Below are positions 17,224 to 25,112 of a stretch of 42,052 nt of DNA, piece after piece. How positions within the stretch are numbered: the first letter of the stretch is position 1; each line of letters starts with the position of its first letter. The notes beneath the pieces are model-generated. The model did not search any database and was not told the DNA's origin. It saw only the letters and a list, made by a program, of their open reading frames with translations. A program made the translations under genes and the position numbers. Source of the stretch: Hyphomicrobiales bacterium (lineage in GTDB: Bacteria > Pseudomonadota > Alphaproteobacteria > Rhizobiales > Beijerinckiaceae); NCBI GenBank assembly GCA_025356415.1, contig JANXTB010000125.1:1-42052 (forward strand), written 5' to 3'.

Positions 17224-17994
17224 TTATCGCAAGCTCTCCAGGCTAACTTCATACCGCTCCTTTCCAGGATCAAACTTGATGCTGTACGACGAAGGGTATT
17301 GACCATCGAAGGTGAACTTTTGAGGATGCGGAATCTGTTGCGTGAACGATGGCTTGCTCTGAAGAAAGCTGAGAGACGCCATGGGTTCGATGAACGTCAG
17401 TTTCTTGTCGTAGTAGCCATAGATGAAAGTAGCCGTGAAGGGCTTTCCATTGAATTCTGGTGACGACAAGTTTATGGCGTGTACGCCCATTTGGGATACG
17501 GCTGTCCCCGGTGGAACTTTATAACCGGCGGGCAGTAACTCGGCTGGCGGTTGTTGGGCGGGATCGCCAGACGCCATGTCGTTTTTGAACATGACGTGAG
17601 CTTGGTGCTCTTCGTTCACCAGGTAAAAATGAAAATCAAAGTGAGGCACGTCGTAAATTTTCGGCGGCGGATGGCCATGGGCTTCCCAATTGATGACAAC
17701 ATGATCAACAATTGTTTTGGGACCACTGGTTGGCATGGCGAGGCTGAACGGAACGTCAGCCATGTTATGATCTGGTTGAGGCAGCCCTGTCAGCATCCCC
17801 GGCGTAAATACGATGCTGATCGCATTGGGTTTGTTGCTGGCGTCCGTGTACACGACCGTTTTTGCTTCACCACTTCCGATTTTTACAGGCGCCCCTTCGT
17901 ATGTCTCTGCGTTCGCAGACACACCAACAAGGGATGCAAGGGCGCATCCTGCCAAACCAAGAAAGTGACGTGCGCAAGTGCTATCGTACCTCAT
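17224..17994 (-). CDS. Exported DUF5602/TTHB210-like protein
   Basis: About 256 residues with an N-terminal export signal ending near VSANA|ETYEG. The core has a His-rich motif VPHFDFHFYLV and an earlier GLPQPDHNMADVPF, so a metal site is possible. It resembles the TTHB210-like (DUF5602) family as I recall it; no function is established. The ATG at 17994 is chosen because GGAGG lies 5 bases before it and the resulting signal peptide is sensible; a longer frame from 18060 adds an implausible leader. Codon use looks somewhat lower in GC than the neighbours. No operon partner. Confidence 0.65.
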   Translation of the reverse strand: MRYDSTCARHFLGLAGCALASLVGVSANAETYEGAPVKIGSGEAKTVVYTDASNKPNAISIVFTPGMLTGLPQPDHNMADVPFSLAMPTSGPKTIVDHVVINWEAHGHPPPKIYDVPHFDFHFYLVNEEHQAHVMFKNDMASGDPAQQPPAELLPAGYKVPPGTAVSQMGVHAINLSSPEFNGKPFTATFIYGYYDKKLTFIEPMASLSFLQSKPSFTQQIPHPQKFTFDGQYPSSYSIKFDPGKERYEVSLESLR

Positions 17995-18195
17995 GCCGTC
18001 CTCCACACATCCTGATGGTACGTTTTGCTTCGCTCCAGCTTGATGCGGAGCGCAGCACAAGCATTAGCTGCCTGCCGCACAAACTAGTCAATCATCATCA
18101 CCGCGGGACTGGCTGCGCCATCTTTGGGAATGGTGGCCAACCAGAGATTTTTGATCCTGTGTCAGTATATTGGCTGCCTCGGATTGCGCCCGCAA

Positions 18196-18840
18196 TCAAA
18201 CCACAGTGCAATAGCGCTTCAGAGTCGCGAGGTAGTCCATCACCTCGCGCTCGGAAACAACGTCCGCGTATTTCGCATTCATGTCGAAGAGATTGGCCTC
18301 GTGCGGGGAAGGATGCCTGTCGCCGCATGCATCAGCCACAACCATCGTCCTGAAACCATGCGACATGGAATCGACGCAGCTTGCGCGAACGCAGCCGCTG
18401 GTCGAGAGGCCGGTCAGGATGACGGTATCTATTCTGCCGGCCGTCAGCGTCGAGGCAAGAGATGTTCCAAAGAATGCGCTCGGGTACTGCTTCGTCACCA
18501 CGATTTCATCGCGGAACGGCGTCAATCCATCCGCGAATTCCGCGGTTCTGCGCCCCTTGATAAAATTATGCAGCGGCTTCGACTTTTCATAAAAACGGCC
18601 GCCATTGATGCCGCCTTCTTGATAAACAACTTCGGTCAATACGACGGGGACACCAGCTGCGCGCGCCGCCTCGCGGATGCGAAGCGCAGATTGGAGCGCG
18701 CCTTCGACACCGGCGTAGAGTTCGGATGCCGGATCGAAATAGGCGCGCGCAAAGTCGACGAGAACCAGCGCGGGGCGTTCTCCAAAGCCGATTTTCCCAC
18801 CAAAAGCACGCTTGAAATTTTCAATAAGGTCATCGGTCAT
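18196..18840 (-). CDS. Isochorismatase-fold amidohydrolase (maleamate/N-carbamoylsarcosine type)
   Basis: About 214 residues with the full cysteine-hydrolase triad: Asp29 in VLVDF, Lys117 in VTKQYPSAFFGT and Cys150 in TSGCVRA. The N-terminal pattern ALVLVDFARAYFDPASELYAG closely matches N-carbamoylsarcosine amidase and maleamate amidohydrolase NicF rather than nicotinamidase or true isochorismatase. It should release ammonia (or ammonia and CO2) from an amide or ureide. The ATG at 18840 overlaps the leuD-type stop as ATGA, with CGGGAG upstream, so it is the last gene of the operon. Placed after a LeuCD hydratase, a maleamate-like substrate fits well. Confidence 0.85.
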   Translation of the reverse strand: MTDDLIENFKRAFGGKIGFGERPALVLVDFARAYFDPASELYAGVEGALQSALRIREAARAAGVPVVLTEVVYQEGGINGGRFYEKSKPLHNFIKGRRTAEFADGLTPFRDEIVVTKQYPSAFFGTSLASTLTAGRIDTVILTGLSTSGCVRASCVDSMSHGFRTMVVADACGDRHPSPHEANLFDMNAKYADVVSEREVMDYLATLKRYCTVV

Positions 18841-19457
18841 GCTGACGGCTCCCGAAAAAGCCAAGGCTGCTGCTCACGGTGAAGCGCCTCGAAGGCGGCG
18901 ATCGCGTCGCCTTTTTCTCTCAGGATCACGTCGGTCTCGTCCCATCCATTCAGCAGCGCAGTCCGCTGACCATCGGGAAGATCGATCGAGGCGACCTTGT
19001 CGCCGGCGACGGACAAAAGACGCGTCTCAAGGTCGACAGAGAACAAGGCGCCCTGCTCTGCTGCAGCGCCAAGGCGCATGACAATCTCTTCTGGAAGCGC
19101 GAGCGTCAGGAGACCATTCTTGAGCGCGTTGCCCGCAAATATTTCGCCGAAATCAGGCGCGATGACACACCGGATTCCAAAATCGGTGAGCGCCCACACC
19201 GCTTGTTCGCGGCTCGATCCGCAACCAAAGCCCGCGCCGGCTATCAGGATCTTCGCCTGTGAGAACGGCGGCTGATCGAGGATGAACCCGGGCGCAGGCT
19301 GCCCCTGCGCGGTAAAGCGCCGATCGTGAAAGAGGTAGCGGCCAAGACCATCGCGCTCCATCAACAGAAGATAACGAGCGGGATAAATCGCGTCCGTATC
19401 GATATTTCGTTCCGGCATGAAAGCCGCGTGTGATTCAATGGCGACGAAGGGCGTCAT
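18837..19457 (-). CDS. leuD-like: LeuD-type small subunit of an aconitase-family hydro-lyase
   Basis: About 206 residues, the swivel domain of isopropylmalate isomerase-type enzymes: [14 protein letters not shown] at 17-30, [14 protein letters not shown] at 77-90, and [17 protein letters not shown]. The serine/arginine of GSSRE binds the substrate carboxylate. It overlaps the LeuC-type gene by four bases (ATGA) and the next gene likewise, so subunits are made in step. In this setting (ICL-type lyase, amidohydrolase, no leuA or leuB nearby) a catabolic role such as maleate, citraconate or dimethylmaleate hydratase is more likely than leucine synthesis. Confidence 0.88.
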   Translation of the reverse strand: MTPFVAIESHAAFMPERNIDTDAIYPARYLLLMERDGLGRYLFHDRRFTAQGQPAPGFILDQPPFSQAKILIAGAGFGCGSSREQAVWALTDFGIRCVIAPDFGEIFAGNALKNGLLTLALPEEIVMRLGAAAEQGALFSVDLETRLLSVAGDKVASIDLPDGQRTALLNGWDETDVILREKGDAIAAFEALHREQQPWLFREPSA

Positions 19458-20866
19458 GCATTCGAACCCATGAGTTTGCGCACGTCGGTCAGTCGACCTG
19501 TAACCGCAGCGGCGGCCGCCATCACAGGGCTCATCAGGTGGGTGCGTCCACCCACTCCCTGTCGTCCCTCGAAGTTGCGGTTCGACGTGGATGCGCTCCG
19601 TTGTCCAGGCGCGAGCGTGTCACCATTCATGCCGACGCACATCGAGCAGCCCGGCTCCCGCCATTCAAAGCCGGCTTCGCGGAAGACGGCGGCGATCCCC
19701 TCCTGTTCGGCCTGCTCGCGCACGAGGCCCGACCCCGGCACGACGATGGCTTTGACGCCCTCGGCGACGTGGCGGCCCGCCACGACAGAAGCTGCGGCGC
19801 GCAGATCCTCCAAACGGCTGTTGGTGCAGGATCCGATGAAAACGACGTCGATGCCGATGCTCTCCAAAGGCATGCCGGGATGCAGCCCCATATAGGCAAG
19901 CGCGCGAATTTGCCGTTGGCGGCGCGCCAGCACAGACTCTGTCTCGGGATCTGGCGCACGCGCCCCGATCGGGAGCGCGTCCTCCGGCGATGTGCCCCAG
20001 GTGACGAAGGGCTCAACCTCGCCGGCATCGAGCGTGATCTCGCTGTCGAAAACCGCATCGGGATCGGACGGCAGGGTTCGCCAATACGTAACAGCGCGGT
20101 CGAACATGGCGCCTTTCGGCGCCATGGGACGACCTTCAACGTAAGTGAAAGTGGTCTCGTCCGGCGCCACCAATCCAACCCGGGCGCCGGCCTCGATCGA
20201 CATGTTACAGAGCGTCATACGCTCCGCCATCGACATGGCGGAGATTGCAGGCCCCGCATATTCGACCGCATGTCCCGCTGCGCCATTCGCGCCGATCCGT
20301 GCGATCAGAGCAAGAGCGATGTCCTTGGCGGTGATGAAAGGATGTGGCTGCCCCACGATATTGACGCGCATCGTGCGGGCGCGCTGTTGGCGGATCGCCT
20401 GCGTGGCCATCACGATCCCGCATTCGGATGCGCCTATCCCGAAAGCCAGCGCGCCAAAGGCGCCATGGGTTGACGTGTGGCTGTCACCGCAGGCCAGCGT
20501 CATGCCGGGCAGAGTGAAACCCTGTTCAGGGCCGATCACATGGACGATGCCCTGCCGGCGATCATGCAGGGGAATGAACGGAATCTTATGCCGAGCGACA
20601 TTTTCAACAAGACGCTGCGTCTGCGCCCTCGCCATCGGATCGGCGATGGGCAGATGACGATCAACAGTCGGCACAGCATGGTCTGGCACTGCGAGACTGG
20701 AGTCCGCACGATGCGGCGTCCGGTTCTTCTGTTCGAGCGCGACGAAAGACTGCGGCGTGCTCACTTCGTGCAGAAGGTGTCCGTCCACGTAGAGCAGTGA
20801 AGAGCCGTCATCGTAATCGCAGATGACGTGGCTCGACCAGAGTTTGTCGTAGAGCGTCCTGCCCAT
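19454..20866 (-). CDS. leuC-like: LeuC-type large subunit of an aconitase-family hydro-lyase
   Basis: About 470 residues carrying the [4Fe-4S] site: the Cys of [16 protein letters not shown] near 340-350 and the pair in [11 protein letters not shown] near 405. The N-terminus ([31 protein letters not shown]), [13 protein letters not shown] and [15 protein letters not shown] are all LeuC hallmarks, so the enzyme should be active. It starts 18 bases after the ICL-family lyase gene. LeuCD relatives include maleate and 2,3-dimethylmaleate hydratases in pyridine and gentisate breakdown (known), and the context favours such a role. Leucine biosynthetic duty cannot be excluded without seeing whether the genome has another leuCD. 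Confidence 0.9.
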   Translation of the reverse strand: MGRTLYDKLWSSHVICDYDDGSSLLYVDGHLLHEVSTPQSFVALEQKNRTPHRADSSLAVPDHAVPTVDRHLPIADPMARAQTQRLVENVARHKIPFIPLHDRRQGIVHVIGPEQGFTLPGMTLACGDSHTSTHGAFGALAFGIGASECGIVMATQAIRQQRARTMRVNIVGQPHPFITAKDIALALIARIGANGAAGHAVEYAGPAISAMSMAERMTLCNMSIEAGARVGLVAPDETTFTYVEGRPMAPKGAMFDRAVTYWRTLPSDPDAVFDSEITLDAGEVEPFVTWGTSPEDALPIGARAPDPETESVLARRQRQIRALAYMGLHPGMPLESIGIDVVFIGSCTNSRLEDLRAAASVVAGRHVAEGVKAIVVPGSGLVREQAEQEGIAAVFREAGFEWREPGCSMCVGMNGDTLAPGQRSASTSNRNFEGRQGVGGRTHLMSPVMAAAAAVTGRLTDVRKLMGSNA

Positions 20867-20884
20867 CGTTACGCCTCATGCCAC

Positions 20885-21748
20885 TCAAGGAACCTGGGCG
20901 AATTTCTTTTCGAAATCCCAGACGTCCTTGAAGCCGAGCAGTTCATTAAATTCTGCGAAGGAATAAAGTTCGATGTCCTTGCTGGTCACGCCGTTCTTCT
21001 GCAGGTCGGAATAGGCTTTCCTCAGCGCGGCGCCTGCGGCGAGAAATCCAATCGCTGGATGGATCGCCACGGCATAGCCGAGCTCTTTCAACCGATCTGC
21101 CGAGAGCAAAGGCGTGCGACCGCCGTTGACCATATTGGCGAAGAGCGGCGCCTTGATCGCGTCCGCGATCGCACGCATCTCGCCCTCGGTTTCCGGAGAT
21201 TCAACGAAGACGATATCGGCGCCGGCTTTCGCGAAGGCTTGACCGCGACGGATCGCCTCGTCGAGGCCGAGACCGGTGCGCGCATCCGTGCGCGCAATGA
21301 TCATGAAATCGTCGCTGCGCCGGCTGTCCACCGCGACCTCGATCTTGCGGAGCATGTCGTCGAGGGGAACGACGCGGCGGTTCGGCGTATGTCCGCACTT
21401 CTTCGGAAACTCCTGATCCTCGATCTGGATCGCGGAAACGCCGACGTCTTCGTACCCACGCACAGTATAACGCACGTTGAGAAGGCCGCCGTAGCCGGTG
21501 TCAGCATCGGCAATCACCGGTCGCTTCGTCTGCTTCACGATCTGGCCGATCCGCTCCACCATATCGCGGTACGTCGCGATGCCAGCGTCCGGCAAGCCAA
21601 GATAGGACGCGACAGTGCCATAGCCGGTCACATAGAGGGCGTTGAAATCGATCGTGTCAGCAATGAGCGCCGAGATGAGATCGAACACGCCTGGCGCCAA
21701 AATGAATTCGCCGTTCTGGATCGCCTTCTTGAGTTTGGGGTCGGCCAT
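20885..21748 (-). CDS. Isocitrate lyase/PEP mutase-family C-C lyase
   Basis: About 287 residues, a TIM barrel. Metal-binding Asp residues are seen in ADADTGYGG near 80-88, and the flexible catalytic loop is FPKKCGH near 114-120. The Cys of K-K/R-C-G-H marks true lyases (isocitrate, 2-methylisocitrate, 2,3-dimethylmalate lyase) as opposed to PEP mutase or oxaloacetate hydrolase. The product is normally pyruvate or glyoxylate plus a carboxylate. It sits directly upstream of LeuCD. The same pair, a hydratase of the LeuCD type plus an ICL-family lyase, ends nicotinate fermentation in Eubacterium (DmdAB plus dimethylmalate lyase), a precedent for hydrate-then-cleave logic. Confidence 0.88.
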   Translation of the reverse strand: MADPKLKKAIQNGEFILAPGVFDLISALIADTIDFNALYVTGYGTVASYLGLPDAGIATYRDMVERIGQIVKQTKRPVIADADTGYGGLLNVRYTVRGYEDVGVSAIQIEDQEFPKKCGHTPNRRVVPLDDMLRKIEVAVDSRRSDDFMIIARTDARTGLGLDEAIRRGQAFAKAGADIVFVESPETEGEMRAIADAIKAPLFANMVNGGRTPLLSADRLKELGYAVAIHPAIGFLAAGAALRKAYSDLQKNGVTSKDIELYSFAEFNELLGFKDVWDFEKKFAQVP

Positions 21749-21817
21749 CTTTTGCTGCTCTCTGTGGTCAGTAATTTGTGAGTTTCTGGCTTATGCCGAC
21801 GCAGTCAACTTGGCGCT

Positions 21818-23020
21818 CTACTCGATTGTCTCGAGCTCTCTGAGCGACTCGATCATCGATGAACGCATCAAATAGGCCTTGTGTGCGGCCGGATCGGCGA
21901 CAGTCGCGCGAAGCTCGTCGTGATAGGCCTTGCGCGCAGCAGGATCGACCTCGTTCATGATGCGCCTGTTGCGCAGCGTCTGCGCCTGCACGGCTTCAAG
22001 GGCCGCCTTGCGGCGCTGCCGCTCATAACGGCCCATGATATCGAGCGACGCGCCCTTCCAGACCTCAGCGAGCTTTTCAGTCAGGTTGACTGCATCCTGG
22101 ATGCCGCCGTTCATTCCCATCCCGCCGAGCGGATTGTTGACGTGGGCGGCGTCGCCCGCAAGGAAAATGCGGCCGGAGATATAACGCTGCGCGACGCGCT
22201 CGTTGACCTTGTAGGCGGTGGCGTGAGCGATATCGTAATCGTTCGGGTTGGCGCAGACTGCTTGCAGGCGCCGCTGCATCAACGCAGGGTCCTTGATTTC
22301 GTCCTCGCTCAGGTTGGGATCGGTCGGCAGAAGAACGCGCCACAGCGTCGGCGTGCGCAGCAGGACGGCCCACTCGCTCGGATCCGTCATGTAGGCGATG
22401 GTGGCGAGATTTTCGATATGATTTTCGAACGGGAAACTCGTCGACATCGACAGGAAGATTTCGGGGATCGTCTGGCCTTCGAACGGAATGTCCAGCACCT
22501 TGCGGATCACGCTGCGTGCGCCGTCCGTCGCGATGAGATAACGTGCGCGCATGGTCTCTCCAGAGCCATCCGCGCGGCGCACCTGCAGACTGACGCCGTC
22601 ATCATCCTGCGCAACATCGACAGCCTCGGCCTCGTAGACGATTTCGACGCAATCGTCAGCCTCGAGAATCGTGCGCAGCTCCTCCGAGAGTTTCCACTGC
22701 TCGCACTGGAGCCGATACGGATGTGCGGTCTCGCCAGCAAGCAGCGACAGCTCGAAAGTCGCCACGACGCCCTCGCGCCGATCGCGGAACTGCCACTGCG
22801 GCGCGATCAGGCCGCGCTCGATCAGCCGGTCGGTGACGCCGAAGCGATCGAGGATGTCGAGCGTCGGTGGATGAAACGTCGATGCGCGGAGATCTTTCGG
22901 AAGCTCGCGGCTCGCCTCGATAAGAGTTGTCCTGATCCCCGCCTTCCCGAGGCAGGCTGCGGCCACGAGACCGCACGGGCCAGCCCCGACAATGATCACT
23001 CGATCTTCGATTTTCGACAT
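21818..23020 (-). CDS. FAD-dependent aromatic-type monooxygenase
   Basis: About 400 residues, class A flavin monooxygenase: GAGPCG at 12-17, a central DGARS motif, and GDAAHVNNPLGGMGMNGG near 275-292. It starts at ATG 23020, with GAGG about 9 bases upstream, instead of the longer frame from 23089. Its paralogue at 11737-12951 shares the whole layout. No ring-cleavage dioxygenase is present in this cluster, so this enzyme either only hydroxylates, or, like 2-methyl-3-hydroxypyridine-5-carboxylate oxygenase, also opens the ring; the second idea is speculative. The TGTCCGGACA palindrome 54 bases upstream suggests its own regulated promoter. Confidence 0.9.
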   Translation of the reverse strand: MSKIEDRVIIVGAGPCGLVAAACLGKAGIRTTLIEASRELPKDLRASTFHPPTLDILDRFGVTDRLIERGLIAPQWQFRDRREGVVATFELSLLAGETAHPYRLQCEQWKLSEELRTILEADDCVEIVYEAEAVDVAQDDDGVSLQVRRADGSGETMRARYLIATDGARSVIRKVLDIPFEGQTIPEIFLSMSTSFPFENHIENLATIAYMTDPSEWAVLLRTPTLWRVLLPTDPNLSEDEIKDPALMQRRLQAVCANPNDYDIAHATAYKVNERVAQRYISGRIFLAGDAAHVNNPLGGMGMNGGIQDAVNLTEKLAEVWKGASLDIMGRYERQRRKAALEAVQAQTLRNRRIMNEVDPAARKAYHDELRATVADPAAHKAYLMRSSMIESLRELETIE

Positions 23021-23073
23021 CGACGCCAACCTCAAACCATTTGCATCAGAATGATGCGCCACTGTGTCCCAGA

Positions 23074-23083
23074 TGTCCGGACA
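23074..23083. promoter_or_regulatory. TGTCCGGACA operator-like palindrome
   Basis: Perfect 10-bp palindrome centred 59 bases before the monooxygenase start. The same decamer lies upstream of the MFS gene at 26552-26561, and a one-mismatch form lies upstream of gntR at 25019-25028. This fits a GntR-family dimer site. Confidence 0.55.
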
Positions 23084-23267
23084 AATCAACCAAGCTTGTG
23101 AAGATTCACGTCCACCGCGACGAAAAGAAGCGCCGCCTTGAGTGCTAAAATTGACAAAAAGCCTTGCAAATCCGAGCTACCAAGCCGCCCCTCTGTATTT
23201 GTCAGTTCGTGCAAAGATGTATGGACCACTTCACGGTTTGTGAGGGACGAGCCTTGGTTTGGCCCCT

Positions 23268-24014
23268 TTAGAAATCCATCAGCAGGCGGCCGAAGCCCTG
23301 CTTCTTGTCGGTAATACTGTTCGCCCGCAACGCATGCCAATAGGTCGCGGTATTGATGGCGATGACCGGCTTGCCGAGCCATAATTCAGCCGCCGCCGCC
23401 AACTCGACCATCGACATGTTCGTGCCGATCTGGACGATGGCGTCGACATCGTCGCCATCAAGTTGGCGCAGCGTCTGACGCAAGGTCGCGGTGGTGACTT
23501 CCGCGATGTTGATCCAAGACTGGCATTGCAGCGCGACGTCTCGCACGACCTCAAAGCCCATGTCACGGAAATAGCCGATGACCTCGAGGTTCATCGACGG
23601 CCAATACGGGGAGACAATGGCGATTTTTTTGACGCCGCCATAAGCTTTGAGCGCCTGAGCGCAGGCATGACTGCCAATGCTCACATCAAGTCCGCACTCG
23701 TCCTTGATGGACTTTATGAACGCGTCGGCGCCCTTCGCGCCGCCAAAAAATGTCACCGCCGACATGCCCATCACCATATAGTCGGGCTCGCAGGTCATGA
23801 CGCTGCGAACAGCTTCCAAGGTATTTCCGGCAATCACTTTCGTCGCCTCATAGGCTGACTCGTTGCTGATCGCGCTGGCGTTGGGCGTGAAGATCCGGCT
23901 GTAGTGATTGGTGACGCCAATCGGTCGCATGGCTTCGAAATCGGGCTGCACGATCGTATTTGTGGATGGACCAAGAACGCCGAACTTGCGTCTCCAGCCT
24001 TGTGCGTCAGTCAT
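23268..24014 (-). CDS. Maleate isomerase/arylmalonate decarboxylase-fold protein without catalytic cysteines
   Basis: About 248 residues, the normal size for the Asp/Glu racemase superfamily branch of maleate isomerase (NicE) and arylmalonate decarboxylase. Conserved features: GVLGPSTNTIV at 12-22, the first loop MVMGMSAVTFFGG at 80-92, and the C-terminal AIVQIGTNMSMVE and GKPVIAINTATYWHALR to FGRLL. The two positions that hold Cys in isomerases and racemases are Met84 (next to Ser85) and Gly197, so neither catalytic Cys is present. The ATG at 24014 has GAGGAG 8 bases upstream. First structural gene after gntR. It could be a decarboxylase or ligand-binding enzyme using other residues. A 247-base gap separates it from the monooxygenase. 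Confidence 0.75.
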   Translation of the reverse strand: MTDAQGWRRKFGVLGPSTNTIVQPDFEAMRPIGVTNHYSRIFTPNASAISNESAYEATKVIAGNTLEAVRSVMTCEPDYMVMGMSAVTFFGGAKGADAFIKSIKDECGLDVSIGSHACAQALKAYGGVKKIAIVSPYWPSMNLEVIGYFRDMGFEVVRDVALQCQSWINIAEVTTATLRQTLRQLDGDDVDAIVQIGTNMSMVELAAAAELWLGKPVIAINTATYWHALRANSITDKKQGFGRLLMDF

Positions 24015-24091
24015 GTCCGTACTCCTCAATGCGTCTCGGGCAAAAATCAGTCGCGAGGTTTCATGCAGCCTCCGCCGCAAGCCGATCAGCT

Positions 24092-24121
24092 ATTGTACGT
24101 ACAAAAAAAACTGTAAGGCAA
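24092..24121 (-). promoter_or_regulatory. Candidate promoter for the racemase-fold gene
   Basis: On the minus strand, TTGCCT (24121-24116) and TACAAT (24097-24092) are 18 bases apart, about 78 bases before the start at 24014. A perfect TGTACGTACA palindrome (24094-24103) overlaps the -10 box. The GACAA/TTGTC element at 24131-24151 lies just upstream. Confidence 0.4.
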
Positions 24122-24130
24122 ATTGGTTTT

Positions 24131-24151
24131 GACAAAATTAGGCAACTTGTC
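24131..24151. promoter_or_regulatory. GACAA...TTGTC inverted repeat, copy 1
   Basis: Twenty-one bases with GACAA and TTGTC ends and a GGCAACTTGTC right half, placed between gntR and the racemase-fold gene. It shares the CAACTTGTC half-site with the copy at 25003-25022 upstream of gntR. Two copies flanking the regulator gene suggest binding sites of this GntR protein. Confidence 0.5.
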
Positions 24152-24181
24152 TGATCTGGTCAGCCTAGATCTCAGGGGCGC

Positions 24182-24958
24182 TCAGGCCTCGTTGGACCGG
24201 CGACGATCGATCTGCATCCGGTAAGTAAATTGGTCACCCCGATGCCAGTTGAACGATGCGATCAGCGTCCCGCTCCGGGTGACGTAGCGACGCAGCAATT
24301 GGAGCGACAGGCTCCCTTCCTCGAGGCCAAAACAATTCGCAACCTCGCGCGGCATGCTAGCGGCCCGTATCTCCTGGTAGACGTGGTCGATGGTGCAGCC
24401 AGTCCGCTCTTCAAGAATGGAATAGAACGGCGCCTTTTCCTGCTTTGGAAAAAGAGCCACCACATCAGCGTATTCACTCGGCACGTAGGAATCGATGTAG
24501 CAGATGGGCGTTCCGCCGGGCTTGGTCCAACGCACGCCGGCGACATGCAACCATTTCTGCTTCGGCTTCGCCTCGAGACGGGCCAAGGTTTCAACATCGA
24601 GAACGACAGGTTCGATCCTGTGAATGACGAAATGAGTGTCGAGCGAATTCTGGAAAAGGTCGGAAATCGACTGGAAGGACTGCACGTAGCGCGCGTTCGA
24701 TTCAGCGGAGATCACTGAGGTTCCAGCGCCCTGCCTGCTTCGCACCATTCCTTGTTCGATCAGGCGGCGCAAAGCTTCGCGCACAGTATGCCGGCTCGTC
24801 GAAAATTCCTCGCTGAGTTCCGCCTCTGTCGGAAGGAGGCAGCCAATCGGATATTGGCCAGTGGTGATGCGCTGCCGTAGTTCATTCGTAATGCGTGCAT
24901 AAAGCGGCGCATCGAGATTGAAGGCGTTCTTCGAGGGCTTCTTTTTCGCTTGCGGCAT
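24182..24958 (-). CDS. GntR-family regulator with UTRA ligand domain (HutC type)
   Basis: About 258 residues. The N-terminal winged helix spans roughly 18-82 (PLYARITNELRQRI, LPTEAELSEEFSTSRHTVREALRRLIEQGMVRSRQGAGTSV) and the UTRA domain follows from about 95 to the end (GTPICYIDSYVPSEY, SLSLQLLRRYVTRSG). HutC/FarR-type members sense pathway metabolites and usually repress. It lies between the MFS gene and the catabolic genes on the same strand, with inverted repeats upstream (25003-25022) and downstream (24131-24151), so autoregulation and control of the downstream operon are likely. Confidence 0.9.
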   Translation of the reverse strand: MPQAKKKPSKNAFNLDAPLYARITNELRQRITTGQYPIGCLLPTEAELSEEFSTSRHTVREALRRLIEQGMVRSRQGAGTSVISAESNARYVQSFQSISDLFQNSLDTHFVIHRIEPVVLDVETLARLEAKPKQKWLHVAGVRWTKPGGTPICYIDSYVPSEYADVVALFPKQEKAPFYSILEERTGCTIDHVYQEIRAASMPREVANCFGLEEGSLSLQLLRRYVTRSGTLIASFNWHRGDQFTYRMQIDRRRSNEA

Positions 24959-25002
24959 GAGTTTGTCAATTATTCCAGTTGCTCCGCAATCTTATAGATT
25001 CA

Positions 25003-25028
25003 GACAAATTGCGCAACTTGTCAGGACA
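25003..25028. promoter_or_regulatory. Overlapping operator elements upstream of gntR
   Basis: GACAAATTGCGCAACTTGTC (25003-25022) is a near-perfect 20-bp palindrome with one mismatched pair. Its right end runs into TGTCAGGACA (25019-25028), one base different from the TGTCCGGACA sites before the MFS and monooxygenase genes. A TATAAG -10-like box lies at 24996-24991 on the minus strand, so the element covers the -35 region of gntR. Confidence 0.55.
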
Positions 25029-25055
25029 TGGCCGTCCTCAGGACGAAACGCAAAG

Positions 25056-25081
25056 GGGGCAGGTCGATCGCGACCTGCCCC
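25056..25081 (-). terminator. Hairpin terminator after the MFS gene
   Basis: Perfect 11-bp stem ggggcaggtcg / cgacctgcccc with a 4-base loop atcg, 31 bases after the MFS stop on the minus strand. The minus-strand continuation has a short T run (ctttgcgttt). It separates MFS transcription from gntR. Confidence 0.65.
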
Positions 25082-25112
25082 TGGACATTCTAGCAGCGAC
25101 TGCGCCCTACGT

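Noticed and set aside
18837-20866. Calling LeuC/LeuD the leucine biosynthetic enzyme
   Set aside because: Motifs fit isopropylmalate isomerase, but there is no leuA or leuB nearby and the neighbours are catabolic; left as LeuCD-type hydro-lyase.
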